From VRUE01 sp963706605 (GTDB lineage Bacteria; Actinomycetota; Thermoleophilia; Solirubrobacterales; 70-9), in assembly GCA_963706605.1 (NCBI GenBank), contig OY970165.1:1488001-1552000 (forward strand): DNA of 64,000 nt, read 5' to 3'. The notes beneath the pieces are model-generated. The model worked only from the letters and a program-made list of their open reading frames with translations. It was not told the DNA's origin and did not search any database. Position 1 is the stretch's first letter, and each line of letters begins with the position of its first letter. Both the position numbers and the translations under genes were made by a program. Positions 50,239 through 58,182 of the stretch are shown here, in pieces.

Positions 50239-51465
50239 TCAGGCGATGGCTTGCTCCGCTGCGGGAAGCGGGCCATCGTCCGGTGGCCCGGTCTCGCCTG
50301 CCTTCACCGCTCTGTTCTGCAGGGCACGGCCGACGAACGGGAAGACCAGGGTCGAGAGCATCGCGGCGCCGACCAGGCCGGCCGCGGTCGAGGTCTTCAT
50401 GTGGTCGTCTTCGACCGCGATCGTCGTGATCGCGACGACGAGGGGCAGCTCGGTGGCCGAGTAGAAGGCCAGCGCCGCCCGCTGGCGGGCGCGCAGCACG
50501 CGGCGGTAGAGCAGCAGCGCCGGGGTGCCGCGGACGACCAAGAAGAGGCCGAAGAACATAACCAGCTTGAGCAGGGCGGAGGTCGAGCCGAGCGCACCGA
50601 GGTCGAACTCGATGCCGCTGGTGATGAAGAAGAAGGGGACGAAGAAGCCGAAGCCGACCGCGGTCAGCTTTGACTCGAAGACCTGCAGCTCGTGACCCTT
50701 CAGTGCCAGCCGCACGATCATCCCGGCGACGAAGCCGCCGAGCAGCACGTCGAGGCCGAGCTTGCTGGCGAGCAGGACGAGGCCGAAGACGAGCACCACC
50801 GTGATCCGCACGGCCAGCTGGCTGCTGGCCTCGAAGGTGCGCTCCAGCGCCGGCCAGCCGCGCCAGGCGAGCCGCACCGAGACCAATGCCACCGCCAGGG
50901 CGAGGAGGACGAAGCCGATCAGGATCGCCCCCTCGTGCAGCGGGTTGGTGGTCGAGAGGACCAGGGTCACCAGCAGGATCGGGCCGAACTCGCCGATCCC
51001 ACCGGCCGCCAGCAGGTAGGTGCCGAACCTGGTCTTCAGCTCGCCGTTGTCGCGCAGGATCGGGATCAGGGTGCCGATCGCCGTCGTCGCCATCGCCGAG
51101 CCGGTGTAGAGGAAGGAGAGGACGATCCCTGCCGCGGCGAGGGCGCCGCCAATCCCGTATGCAAGGGCGATCGAGAGCAGCCAGCCGAGGGCGCCGAGCT
51201 CCAGCGGCTTGCCGCGGATCCGCTCGAAGTCGATCTCGTAACCGGCGAAGAAGAAGAGCATGCCGAGGCCGAGGTTGGAGAAGAACTGGATGAAGTCGCT
51301 GGTATGCGCGAGGTCGAGGACTTCGGGGCCGACGACGATCCCCAGCATCAGCTCGACGACGACGACCGGCGGCGCGAATTGCCGTGGCACGACAGCGACC
51401 GTGATCGCCGCCACAGCGGCGATCAGGACGATGACGAAGAAGGAGTCGGTGTCGACGTGGATCAA
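50239..51465 (-). CDS. Cation:proton antiporter (CPA2/KefB-like)
   Basis: 408 aa, about 11-12 TM segments, Na_H_exchanger (CPA2) fold. Typical features: MLGIVVGPEVLDLAHTSDFI, LGLGMLFFFAGYEIDFERIR, LLAAGGIGEFGPILLVTLVL (the E-F-G region in the discontinuous helix), GLDVLLGGFVAGMIV and ITSGIEFDLGALGS. It lacks a TrkA-N (RCK) domain at the C-terminus, unlike KefB/KefC. Exchanges Na+ or K+ for H+; ion specificity cannot be read from the sequence. Upstream region holds repeat copy B2 and the SRP RNA. Confidence 0.88.
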   Translation of the reverse strand: MIHVDTDSFFVIVLIAAVAAITVAVVPRQFAPPVVVVELMLGIVVGPEVLDLAHTSDFIQFFSNLGLGMLFFFAGYEIDFERIRGKPLELGALGWLLSIALAYGIGGALAAAGIVLSFLYTGSAMATTAIGTLIPILRDNGELKTRFGTYLLAAGGIGEFGPILLVTLVLSTTNPLHEGAILIGFVLLALAVALVSVRLAWRGWPALERTFEASSQLAVRITVVLVFGLVLLASKLGLDVLLGGFVAGMIVRLALKGHELQVFESKLTAVGFGFFVPFFFITSGIEFDLGALGSTSALLKLVMFFGLFLVVRGTPALLLYRRVLRARQRAALAFYSATELPLVVAITTIAVEDDHMKTSTAAGLVGAAMLSTLVFPFVGRALQNRAVKAGETGPPDDGPLPAAEQAIA

Positions 51466-51487
51466 GGCGAGGATGATCCTACGGGGA

Positions 51488-51533
51488 CGTGCCGGGAGTT
51501 ATGCACCCATATGGACCTTGAACTCCCGGCACG
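51488..51533. repeat. 46-bp palindromic repeat, family B copy 2
   Basis: CGTGCCGGGAGTT at 51488-51500 pairs with AACTCCCGGCACG at 51521-51533; the centre CCCATATGG is shared with copy 1 (26175-26220). Same 46-bp length, 36 identities. Intergenic, between the antiporter start and the SRP RNA. Confidence 0.75.
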
Positions 51534-51564
51534 TCTGGGTTGGGCAGGGTAGGATCGTGTGCGG

Positions 51565-51790
51565 ACCGTGCTAGGCGGGGAATCAGCGGTGCCTTGTAAC
51601 CCGCAATCCGCTCTAGCGGGGCCGAATACCGTTCTGAGGGGCTGGCCTTCGGGGTCGGTGCGCCGCAGGCGGCGTTGACGGCCGGGTCCTGCGCGACGTG
51701 GGCACGCGAATCAGGTCAGGTCCGGAAGGAAGCAGCCTTAAGCGGATGCCGCGGGTGCCGCAGGAGAGCCCGGCCCGAGCCAAATGCGAC
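51565..51790 (+). ncRNA. ffs: Signal recognition particle RNA, large bacterial type
   Basis: Contains the universal SRP helix-8 signature GGTCAGGTCCGGAAGGAAGC followed by AGCC at about 51714-51737, enclosed by a long paired arm (GGCCGGGTCCTGCGCGAC with GTGCCGCAGGAGAGCCCGGCC-like sequence). An upstream Alu-domain-like part starts CCGTGCTAGGCGGGG and includes GGTGCCTTGTAACCCGCAAT then CCGCTCTAGCGGGGCCGAAT, as in actinobacterial scRNAs of ~270 nt. Ends are approximate by 10-20 nt. It scaffolds Ffh for co-translational membrane targeting. Any short reading frame here is spurious. Confidence 0.9.
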
Positions 51791-51867
51791 GGACACGCCT
51801 GGGGACCTCGCTTCGAAGGCGGGTGCACGGTCCATTTTCAAGCCTTGGCGAGCCGCTCGGCACGCGG

Positions 51868-52635
51868 TCAGTCGATCAACCGCGCCTCCATGCGGTTGAT
51901 CGCGATTCGCCACATCACGAAGGCGAAGGCGACCAGGCCGGCGAAGCGGACGAGGTCGATCGCCTCGTATCCGAAGGCGCCGCCGCGGACCAGTTCGACC
52001 AGCTGGTGGAGGGGGTTGAGCTGGGCCACGATCTGCACGCCCTCGGGCAGTTCGTCGATTGGGAAGAAGGCTCCGGAGACGAGGAAGAGCGGCGTGACGC
52101 AGAGCGCCGTCACGTAGTTGAACTGGTCGATCTTGGCGACGATCGCCGCCATCGTGATCCCGAAGCCGGCGAAGCCGAGCGCGGTGGCGAAGCAGAAGAG
52201 CGGCACCAGCAGCATCCCCGGCGCCGGGTTGAGGCCGAAGAGGATCGTGACCAGCAGCGGCACGCAGCCGTAGACGCTGGCACGGGCGCCGATCCAGAGC
52301 ATCTCGGCGCTGACCAGCTCCTCGACGTCGACCGGTGCCGCCAGGATCGCTTCATAGGTGTTCTGGAAGCGGTGCTTGACGAAGGTGCCAAACATCGCCG
52401 GCAGGGCGCTGGAGAAGATCACCGCGGTGGCGACCATCCCCGTGCCGACGAACTGGACGTAGGGAACGCCGTTGACTTCGTCGACCAGGGTTGCGCTGAG
52501 GCCGAGGCCGAAGGCGAGCAGGTAGACGATCGGTTCGAGGATGCTGGAGAAGGTCGTCCCCTTCCAGTAGGTGCGGAAATTGGCGACCTCACGGCTCATC
52601 ACCCCACCGATCGCGGCCGGTTCCAGACGCCTCAT
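51868..52635 (-). CDS. ABC-2 type permease (NodJ/DrrB-like)
   Basis: 255 aa, six TM segments. ABC-2 exporter motifs: MRRLEPAAIGGVMSREVANF, TFSSILEPIVYLLAFGLGLS, KHRFQNTYEAILAAPVDVEE (the family T.-EA-x3-P-V motif) and FFPIDELPEGVQIVAQLNPL. Forms an exporter with the ATPase encoded 139 bp upstream on the same strand. Substrate may be a drug, lipid or polysaccharide precursor and cannot be told from sequence. Convergent with the SRP RNA gene. Confidence 0.88.
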   Translation of the reverse strand: MRRLEPAAIGGVMSREVANFRTYWKGTTFSSILEPIVYLLAFGLGLSATLVDEVNGVPYVQFVGTGMVATAVIFSSALPAMFGTFVKHRFQNTYEAILAAPVDVEELVSAEMLWIGARASVYGCVPLLVTILFGLNPAPGMLLVPLFCFATALGFAGFGITMAAIVAKIDQFNYVTALCVTPLFLVSGAFFPIDELPEGVQIVAQLNPLHQLVELVRGGAFGYEAIDLVRFAGLVAFAFVMWRIAINRMEARLID

Positions 52636-52774
52636 GTGATTCCAGACCTTCCCAGGGCGAAAACCAAGCAGGTCGGGGGATGCAGGGAGGGCGGTGAGGG
52701 GAGCGCACTGTTTGTGCGCGACCCGAAGCGACCGACCGAAGACCCGAGATGCGCCGGTTTGCAGCGTCCTGGGC

Positions 52775-53674
<900 letters not shown>

Positions 53675-53697
53675 GCTTGCATGGAAGACTGCTCGCC

Positions 53698-54480
53698 ATG
53701 CTGGACGAGCGCTGGATCAGGGCGTTGCACGTGGAGACGATGCGCGAGGGGGAACTGCACGCCGAGCGCGAGTCCCACGTCCTCTTTCAGGCTTCGACGA
53801 TCGGCGCCCTGCTCGACGGCGCCTACGACGGCGACCTCAGCTTCGCCGAGCTGGCCGAGCAGGGCGACCTCGGATTGGGCACGCTGAATGGCCTCGACGG
53901 CGAGATGATCGCGATCGACGGCAGCTTCTACCGGGCCGACGTCGACGGGGCGGTGGAGGAGGTGAGCGCGACGGCGCGGACTCCGTTCGCGGTAGTGACC
54001 CGCTTCGAGCCGACGATCGATCGCGCGATCGACGGTCCGCTCGACCACGACGACCTGTTGGCGCAGCTGGACGAGCTGATTCCCACCGAGGCCGCTTCCT
54101 GCGCGATCCGCCTCGACGGTCGCTTCGAGCTGGTCCGCGCCCGCTCGGTGCCTCGCCAGGCCCCGCCCTACAGGCCGCTGACCGAGGTCGTCGCCGAGCA
54201 GCACGTCTTCGAGCTGCGCGACGTCGCCGGGACGATGCTCGGCTTCCGCTTCCCCGACTACGTCGAGGGAATCGAGGTGAGCGGCTTCCACCTCCACTTC
54301 ATCTCCGCGGATCGCACCCGCGGCGGACACGTCCTCGGCTCGCGCTCGGACGGGCTGCGCGTCCGCCTCGACTCGTCGAGCGAGCTGCACGTCGAGCTGC
54401 CACCGGCGGTCGACCTGGCGGACCCCGACCTGGCCACCGCCACCCACGCCGCCGTCGAGGCAGTCGAGCGGGGCGGTTAG
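53698..54480 (+). CDS. budA: Alpha-acetolactate decarboxylase
   Basis: 260 aa from the ATG at 53698; an in-frame start 14 codons upstream is unlikely as it overlaps the divergent gene's promoter. Converts alpha-acetolactate to acetoin in butanediol/overflow metabolism. Family motifs: LFQASTIGALLDGAYDGDLS, LGLGTLNGLDGEMIAIDGSF, YRPLTEVVAEQHVFELRDVA and the zinc-binding GFHLHFISADRTRGGHVLG. No acetolactate synthase gene adjoins it. Confidence 0.92.
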   Translation: MLDERWIRALHVETMREGELHAERESHVLFQASTIGALLDGAYDGDLSFAELAEQGDLGLGTLNGLDGEMIAIDGSFYRADVDGAVEEVSATARTPFAVVTRFEPTIDRAIDGPLDHDDLLAQLDELIPTEAASCAIRLDGRFELVRARSVPRQAPPYRPLTEVVAEQHVFELRDVAGTMLGFRFPDYVEGIEVSGFHLHFISADRTRGGHVLGSRSDGLRVRLDSSSELHVELPPAVDLADPDLATATHAAVEAVERGG

Positions 54481-54481
54481 A

Positions 54482-56029
54482 TCAGCAGCGGCGGTAGAGG
54501 ATCCAGGACTCGTTGCGGGCCACGCGGCGGAAGCCGGGGGGGACCGTGCTGGTGAAACGGGTCGGGTCGTTGGGGTCGAGGACGAAGTTGTGGATGACGA
54601 AGGGGCTCGCCGGTTTGAGGAAGTAGCCATGGCGGGGCTGGCGCTGCTCCGAGGAGCTGACGATCCGCGATGGCCTGATGTCGAGGTTGAAGGCCAGGCG
54701 TGGGACGGCGCGGTGGTTGGGGACGGAGATTGGGCCGCAGATCGGCTCGAAGGCGCCCGAGTCGGCAAGGTCGGTGAGGTCGGACTCGACCTTGCCCTGG
54801 TTGGCCAGGTCGGTGTCGACGCGGGACAGCAGGTCGTACTGGTTCGGCCCCCAGACGACGAACATCAGCGCGACGAATGCGGCAAACGCTTGCCAGGCTC
54901 GGCGCCAGGGGTGGCCACGCTCGAGCAGTCGCCAGCCGAGCAGGGCAAGTGCGACGAAGACGGTGAGCACCGCGGCGGCGAGCATCGTGTAGCGGGGGAG
55001 GATCGCGAGGCCGCCGCAGGCGACGAGGGCGAAAGCGCCAAGGGCCGCCGCCGCCGCGGCGACGCCGATCCTGCTGCGGCGACGGAAGAAGGCCAGGCCG
55101 AGGGCGACTCCACCCGCGGCGCCGACCATGCCCGGCCACTGCAGGACCTCGCCGAGGCGCCGCGGGCCGTAGAGGACCAGGTCGACCGGGCCGGTCTGCC
55201 GGCCCAGGGTTTCGACGGTTTCCTGGGTGCCGGTGAACGAGTGGGTGGGGCTGCCGGTGGTGATCCAGTCGAACAAAGCCCAGAGGATCGGTGCGGCAAG
55301 GGTCAGGGCTACGAGGAAGGGAGAGACGGGGGTGCCCCTCGCCCGGACAAAACGCGGCCTAATTAGGCCGCGTTTTTGAGTATCCGCCCGTTCGAGGGGC
55401 ACCCCCGTCTCTCCTCCGTCGCGGCGGGGTCGATCCTTGCCGCCCCAATTCATGTCCAGCAGCAGATAAGCGAGGTACGCAATCGAGAAGAGCCAGGCCT
55501 CGGGGCGGAGCAGGCCGGCGGGGACGAGTAGAGCTAGGACCGGCCAGCCGGCGCGAGGGCGCCTGGTCTCGATCACCAGCGCGCCGAGGACGAGGGCGAT
55601 GTAGGGGAGGTCAACGTAAGCGCGCAGCCCGTTGGAGAGGTAGGGGGCGCGGGTGAGGACGATCAGCGCCGCCACGACCCCGATCGGCCGGTCGAACCAG
55701 AGCGAGCCCAGTCGGTAGACGAGGTAGCCGATCAGTCCCAGCGAGAGGTAGGCGATCGTCATCGTCACGCCGATCGCGCCGTCCCCGAGCGGCGTTGCTA
55801 CCAGCCCCAATAGGTCGGCCAGAGGGTGCGGCGTGGGGGGCAGCACGGCGCCGTAGTCGGGGCTCATCCCGTGCGCCAGTTCGCGGCCCCAGACCAGGGC
55901 GTAGATCGTGTCGTAGTTGGGGAACCCGAGCGGGAAGATCAGCAGCAGGAGCGCCGCCACGGCGGCGACCCAGGCGGCAGGCGTAAGCCAGCGGCGGAGC
56001 ACCGGCGCACGGTATAGCCGCAGATACAC
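54482..56029 (-). CDS. Polytopic membrane protein, GT-C glycosyltransferase-like
   Basis: 515 aa with ~11 TM segments; GTG start at 56029, or a later GTG (VLRRWLTP, near 56002). The loop after TM1 has LGFPNYDTIYALVWGRELAH, with an Asp-like GT-C catalytic position and a P-D-Y-G segment. Later the hydrophobic core runs LALLVPAGLLRPEAWLFSIA. The C-terminal extracytoplasmic domain (~110 residues) ends RNESWILYRRC. Similar actinobacterial proteins are annotated as putative mannosyl/arabinosyltransferases; activity not shown. About 32 residues (GGETGVPLERADTQKRGLIR...) are encoded by a 95-bp palindrome inserted between TM segments. Confidence 0.7.
   Translation of the reverse strand: MYLRLYRAPVLRRWLTPAAWVAAVAALLLLIFPLGFPNYDTIYALVWGRELAHGMSPDYGAVLPPTPHPLADLLGLVATPLGDGAIGVTMTIAYLSLGLIGYLVYRLGSLWFDRPIGVVAALIVLTRAPYLSNGLRAYVDLPYIALVLGALVIETRRPRAGWPVLALLVPAGLLRPEAWLFSIAYLAYLLLDMNWGGKDRPRRDGGETGVPLERADTQKRGLIRPRFVRARGTPVSPFLVALTLAAPILWALFDWITTGSPTHSFTGTQETVETLGRQTGPVDLVLYGPRRLGEVLQWPGMVGAAGGVALGLAFFRRRSRIGVAAAAAALGAFALVACGGLAILPRYTMLAAAVLTVFVALALLGWRLLERGHPWRRAWQAFAAFVALMFVVWGPNQYDLLSRVDTDLANQGKVESDLTDLADSGAFEPICGPISVPNHRAVPRLAFNLDIRPSRIVSSSEQRQPRHGYFLKPASPFVIHNFVLDPNDPTRFTSTVPPGFRRVARNESWILYRRC
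55320..55414. repeat. 95-bp palindromic element within a coding sequence
   Basis: Perfect 22-bp outer arms (55320-55341 and 55393-55414, starting GGAGAGACGGGGGTGCCCCT) flank a perfect 28-bp inner palindrome (55349-55376: AAAACGCGGCCTAA and its complement). The membrane-protein frame stays open through it. Confidence 0.85.
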
Positions 56030-56030
56030 T
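56025..56030 (+). promoter_or_regulatory. -10-like TACACT of dnaX, probable leaderless start
   Basis: TACACT ends 7 nt before the dnaX GTG at 56038. It overlaps the start codon of the divergent membrane-protein gene (56029), so the two genes' start regions are intertwined. Confidence 0.45.
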
Positions 56031-56037
56031 GGCTGCG

Positions 56038-57432
56038 GTGCCCCCGTCCAGCGATTCGACCTCCCTCTACCGCCGCCACCGGCCCGGCTCCTTTGACCAA
56101 GTGGTCGGCCAGCAGCACGTCGTTCGCACCCTGCGCAACGCGGTCGAGCAGGGCAAGGTCCACCACGCCTACCTCTTCGTCGGCTCGCGCGGAACGGGCA
56201 AGACGTCGATGGCGAAGATCCTCGCCCGCTCGCTCAACTGCGAGCGCGGTGGGCCGACCGTGACGCCCTGCGGCGAGTGCGAGTCTTGCCTGACGATCGC
56301 CGCCGGCACCTCGATCGACGTGATCGAGATGGACGCTGCCTCCAACCGCTCCGTCGACGACGTCCGCGACCTGCGCGAAAGGGTCGCCTACGCGCCGGCC
56401 GGCGGCCGCTGGAAGGTCTACATCCTCGACGAGGCCCACATGCTCACCAAGGAGGCTTGGAACGCCTTCCTGAAGACGCTGGAGGAGCCGCCGCCGAACA
56501 CCGTCTTCGTCCTGGCGACGACCGAGTCGCACAAGGTGATGGCGACGATCGCCGACCGCTGCCAGCGCTTCGACTTCCAGCGCCCCTCGCTCGAGCAGAT
56601 CTCCGAGGTGCTGGAGCGGGTCGCTGTTGCGGAGGAGATCGAGGTCGAGCCGGGTGCGGTGGCGACGATCGCCCGCTCCGCCTCGGGCAGCTTCCGCGAC
56701 GCGCTCGGCACGCTCGACCAGCTGGTCGCCTACGGCGGCAGCCAGGTCGGCCTCGAAGACGTATTGCAGCTGCTGGGGGCCGCCGACGCAGATCTGCTCT
56801 TCGGCGCCGTCGACGCGGTGATCGCCGAAGACCCGAAAGGGGTCCTGCTCGGGGTCGAGGAGATGGCGCGCTCCGGGCGCGACCCGGCCCAGTTCGCCCG
56901 CGACCTGCTCGCCCACCTGCGCCACCTGCTGGTCACCCAGACCGTCGGCGAGGTGCCCAACACCTTCGTCGTCACCGCGACCGACGCCGGCCGCCTCTCT
57001 GCTCAGGCGGAGACGATCGGGGCGGCGACCCTGGTGCGCACGATCGACGAGCTGGCGGCGGCGCTGACCGCGGTGCGCGAGGGAGACGACGCTCGGATGG
57101 CGGTCGAGATCGCCCTGCTGAAAGCGGCGCGGCCGGACCTCGACCCGTCGACCGAGGGACTGCTGAGACGGATCGAGAGGCTTGAGCAAGGGATCGAGGC
57201 TGGTGGGCCGCGGGTCCTGTCGCGGGGGGAGGGGGGCACTGCGGGCGAGGGCGTCCTCGACCCCCCTCCCCCCGCGCCACCCGCGGCAGACGCGCCTGCG
57301 GCAGATGCTTCAACCCCGGCCTCTGCGGAGTCCGAGACGACGGCTGAGGTTTCGCCGTCTGAAGCTGACAGAAAAGCCCGGTCCATCCCCGGCTGCCGAG
57401 GACGATCCTCCCGCGGGCCAGATCGACCTTGA
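56038..57432 (+). CDS. dnaX: DNA polymerase III subunit gamma/tau (gamma-length frame)
   Basis: 464 aa, GTG start. Clamp-loader ATPase: N-terminal SLYRRHRPGSFDQVVGQQHV, Walker A GSRGTGKTS, zinc module C...TPCGECESC, Walker B VYILDEAHMLTKEAW, sensor 1 VLATTESHKV, SRC-type ADRCQRFDFQ. Domain III runs to about residue 370, followed by a Pro/Ala/acidic linker. The frame turns Arg-rich after 57372 and stops at 57430-57432, while tau-like sequence resumes in the +1 frame. Read literally, it encodes a gamma-like form; a full tau needs two frame changes (see next entry). ATP-dependent loading of the beta clamp. Confidence 0.9.
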   Translation: MPPSSDSTSLYRRHRPGSFDQVVGQQHVVRTLRNAVEQGKVHHAYLFVGSRGTGKTSMAKILARSLNCERGGPTVTPCGECESCLTIAAGTSIDVIEMDAASNRSVDDVRDLRERVAYAPAGGRWKVYILDEAHMLTKEAWNAFLKTLEEPPPNTVFVLATTESHKVMATIADRCQRFDFQRPSLEQISEVLERVAVAEEIEVEPGAVATIARSASGSFRDALGTLDQLVAYGGSQVGLEDVLQLLGAADADLLFGAVDAVIAEDPKGVLLGVEEMARSGRDPAQFARDLLAHLRHLLVTQTVGEVPNTFVVTATDAGRLSAQAETIGAATLVRTIDELAAALTAVREGDDARMAVEIALLKAARPDLDPSTEGLLRRIERLEQGIEAGGPRVLSRGEGGTAGEGVLDPPPPAPPAADAPAADASTPASAESETTAEVSPSEADRKARSIPGCRGRSSRGPDRP

Positions 57433-57788
57433 GCGGGTGACCCAAGCTTGGCCTGCCGTGCTGGACCAGCTACTGCAGAGCGCTCCGGCGCTGGCGGCGA
57501 CCTTCGAGGGGGCGCGGCCGGTCGACGTCGACGCCGAGGAGCGGTCGCTGACGATCGGCTTCCCCGCCGACCACACCTTCAACAAGCGCAAGGCGGAAGC
57601 GCCGGACAAGCGGGAGCAGATGGCGGCCGCGCTGGAGGCCGTGCTGGGGGAGAAGATTCGCCCCGTCCTACGCCGTGCTGGACGGAGAGGACGCGCCTCC
57701 GGCGGTCGATGCCGCCGAGGGCGAGGTCGACCATGAGGCGCTGGTGGAGAAGATCAAGAGCGAGTTCGACGCGGAGGAGGTCGGTTGA
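57372..57788 (+). pseudogene. dnaX: Out-of-frame tau C-terminal part of dnaX
   Basis: From the A4 run at 57372-57375 the +1 frame reads KPGPSPAAEDDPPAGQIDLE, VTQAWPAVLDQLLQSAPALA and TIGFPADHTFNKRKAEAPDK, the tau domain IV/V-like region. At the C4 run 57661-57664 it must shift again to reach SYAVLDGEDAPPAVDAAEGE and LVEKIKSEFDAEEVG, ending at TGA 57786-57788, which overlaps an ATG for ebfC. Each shift corresponds to one surplus base. Either indels in this assembly or genome, or frameshifting; part of dnaX rather than a separate gene. Confidence 0.7.
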
Positions 57789-57819
57789 TGGCACGAGGGG
57801 TGGCCCGGGCGGATTCGAC

Positions 57820-58131
57820 GTGAACGCCCTGATGAAACAGGCGCAGCAGATGCAGCAGCAGATGCTGGAGGCGCAGGAGGCGCTCAAAGACGAGGTCGTC
57901 GAGGCGAGTGCCGGCGGCGGCATGGTCAAGGTCAAGATGGGCGGCGACCTGACTCTGCGCGAGATCGTCATCGACCCCGAGGCGATTGACCCCGAGGAGG
58001 CAGAGATGCTCGCCGACATGGTCCTCGCCGCGGTCAACGAGGGGCTGCGCGCCGCGCAGGACCTGGCCGGCGCGAAGATGGGCGGGATCACCGGTGGCAT
58101 GGGCGGCATGGGCGGCCTGCCGGGGATCTGA
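57820..58131 (+). CDS. ebfC: YbaB/EbfC nucleoid-associated protein
   Basis: 103 aa from the GTG at 57820 (VNALMKQAQQ). Family features: MKQAQQMQQQMLEAQEALKD, the strand VEASAGGGMVKVKMGGDLTL, IDPEAIDPEEAEMLADMVLA, AVNEGLRAAQDLAGAKMGGI and a Gly/Met tail. It binds DNA as a dimer and sits between dnaX and recR, the usual order, though a GMC gene intervenes here. A more natural start is the ATG at 57788 (MAR...GGPGGFDVNALM), which overlaps the tau stop, but it needs one extra G at 57797-57800 to be in frame. Confidence 0.85.
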   Translation: MNALMKQAQQMQQQMLEAQEALKDEVVEASAGGGMVKVKMGGDLTLREIVIDPEAIDPEEAEMLADMVLAAVNEGLRAAQDLAGAKMGGITGGMGGMGGLPGI

Positions 58132-58182
58132 GCGTACACTCGGTACGGGTGGGGACCTGGCTGCGCGAGAGGAGAAGATCCG

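Noticed and set aside
51675..51899. Small ORF across the SRP RNA
   Set aside because: The strand and position coincide with the SRP RNA helix-8 signature, and the translation has no features.
57372..57375. Programmed frameshift as the main explanation for dnaX
   Set aside because: The A4 run is shorter than known slippery or slippage sites, no stimulatory stem is evident, and a second break with no known recoding function occurs 290 nt later.
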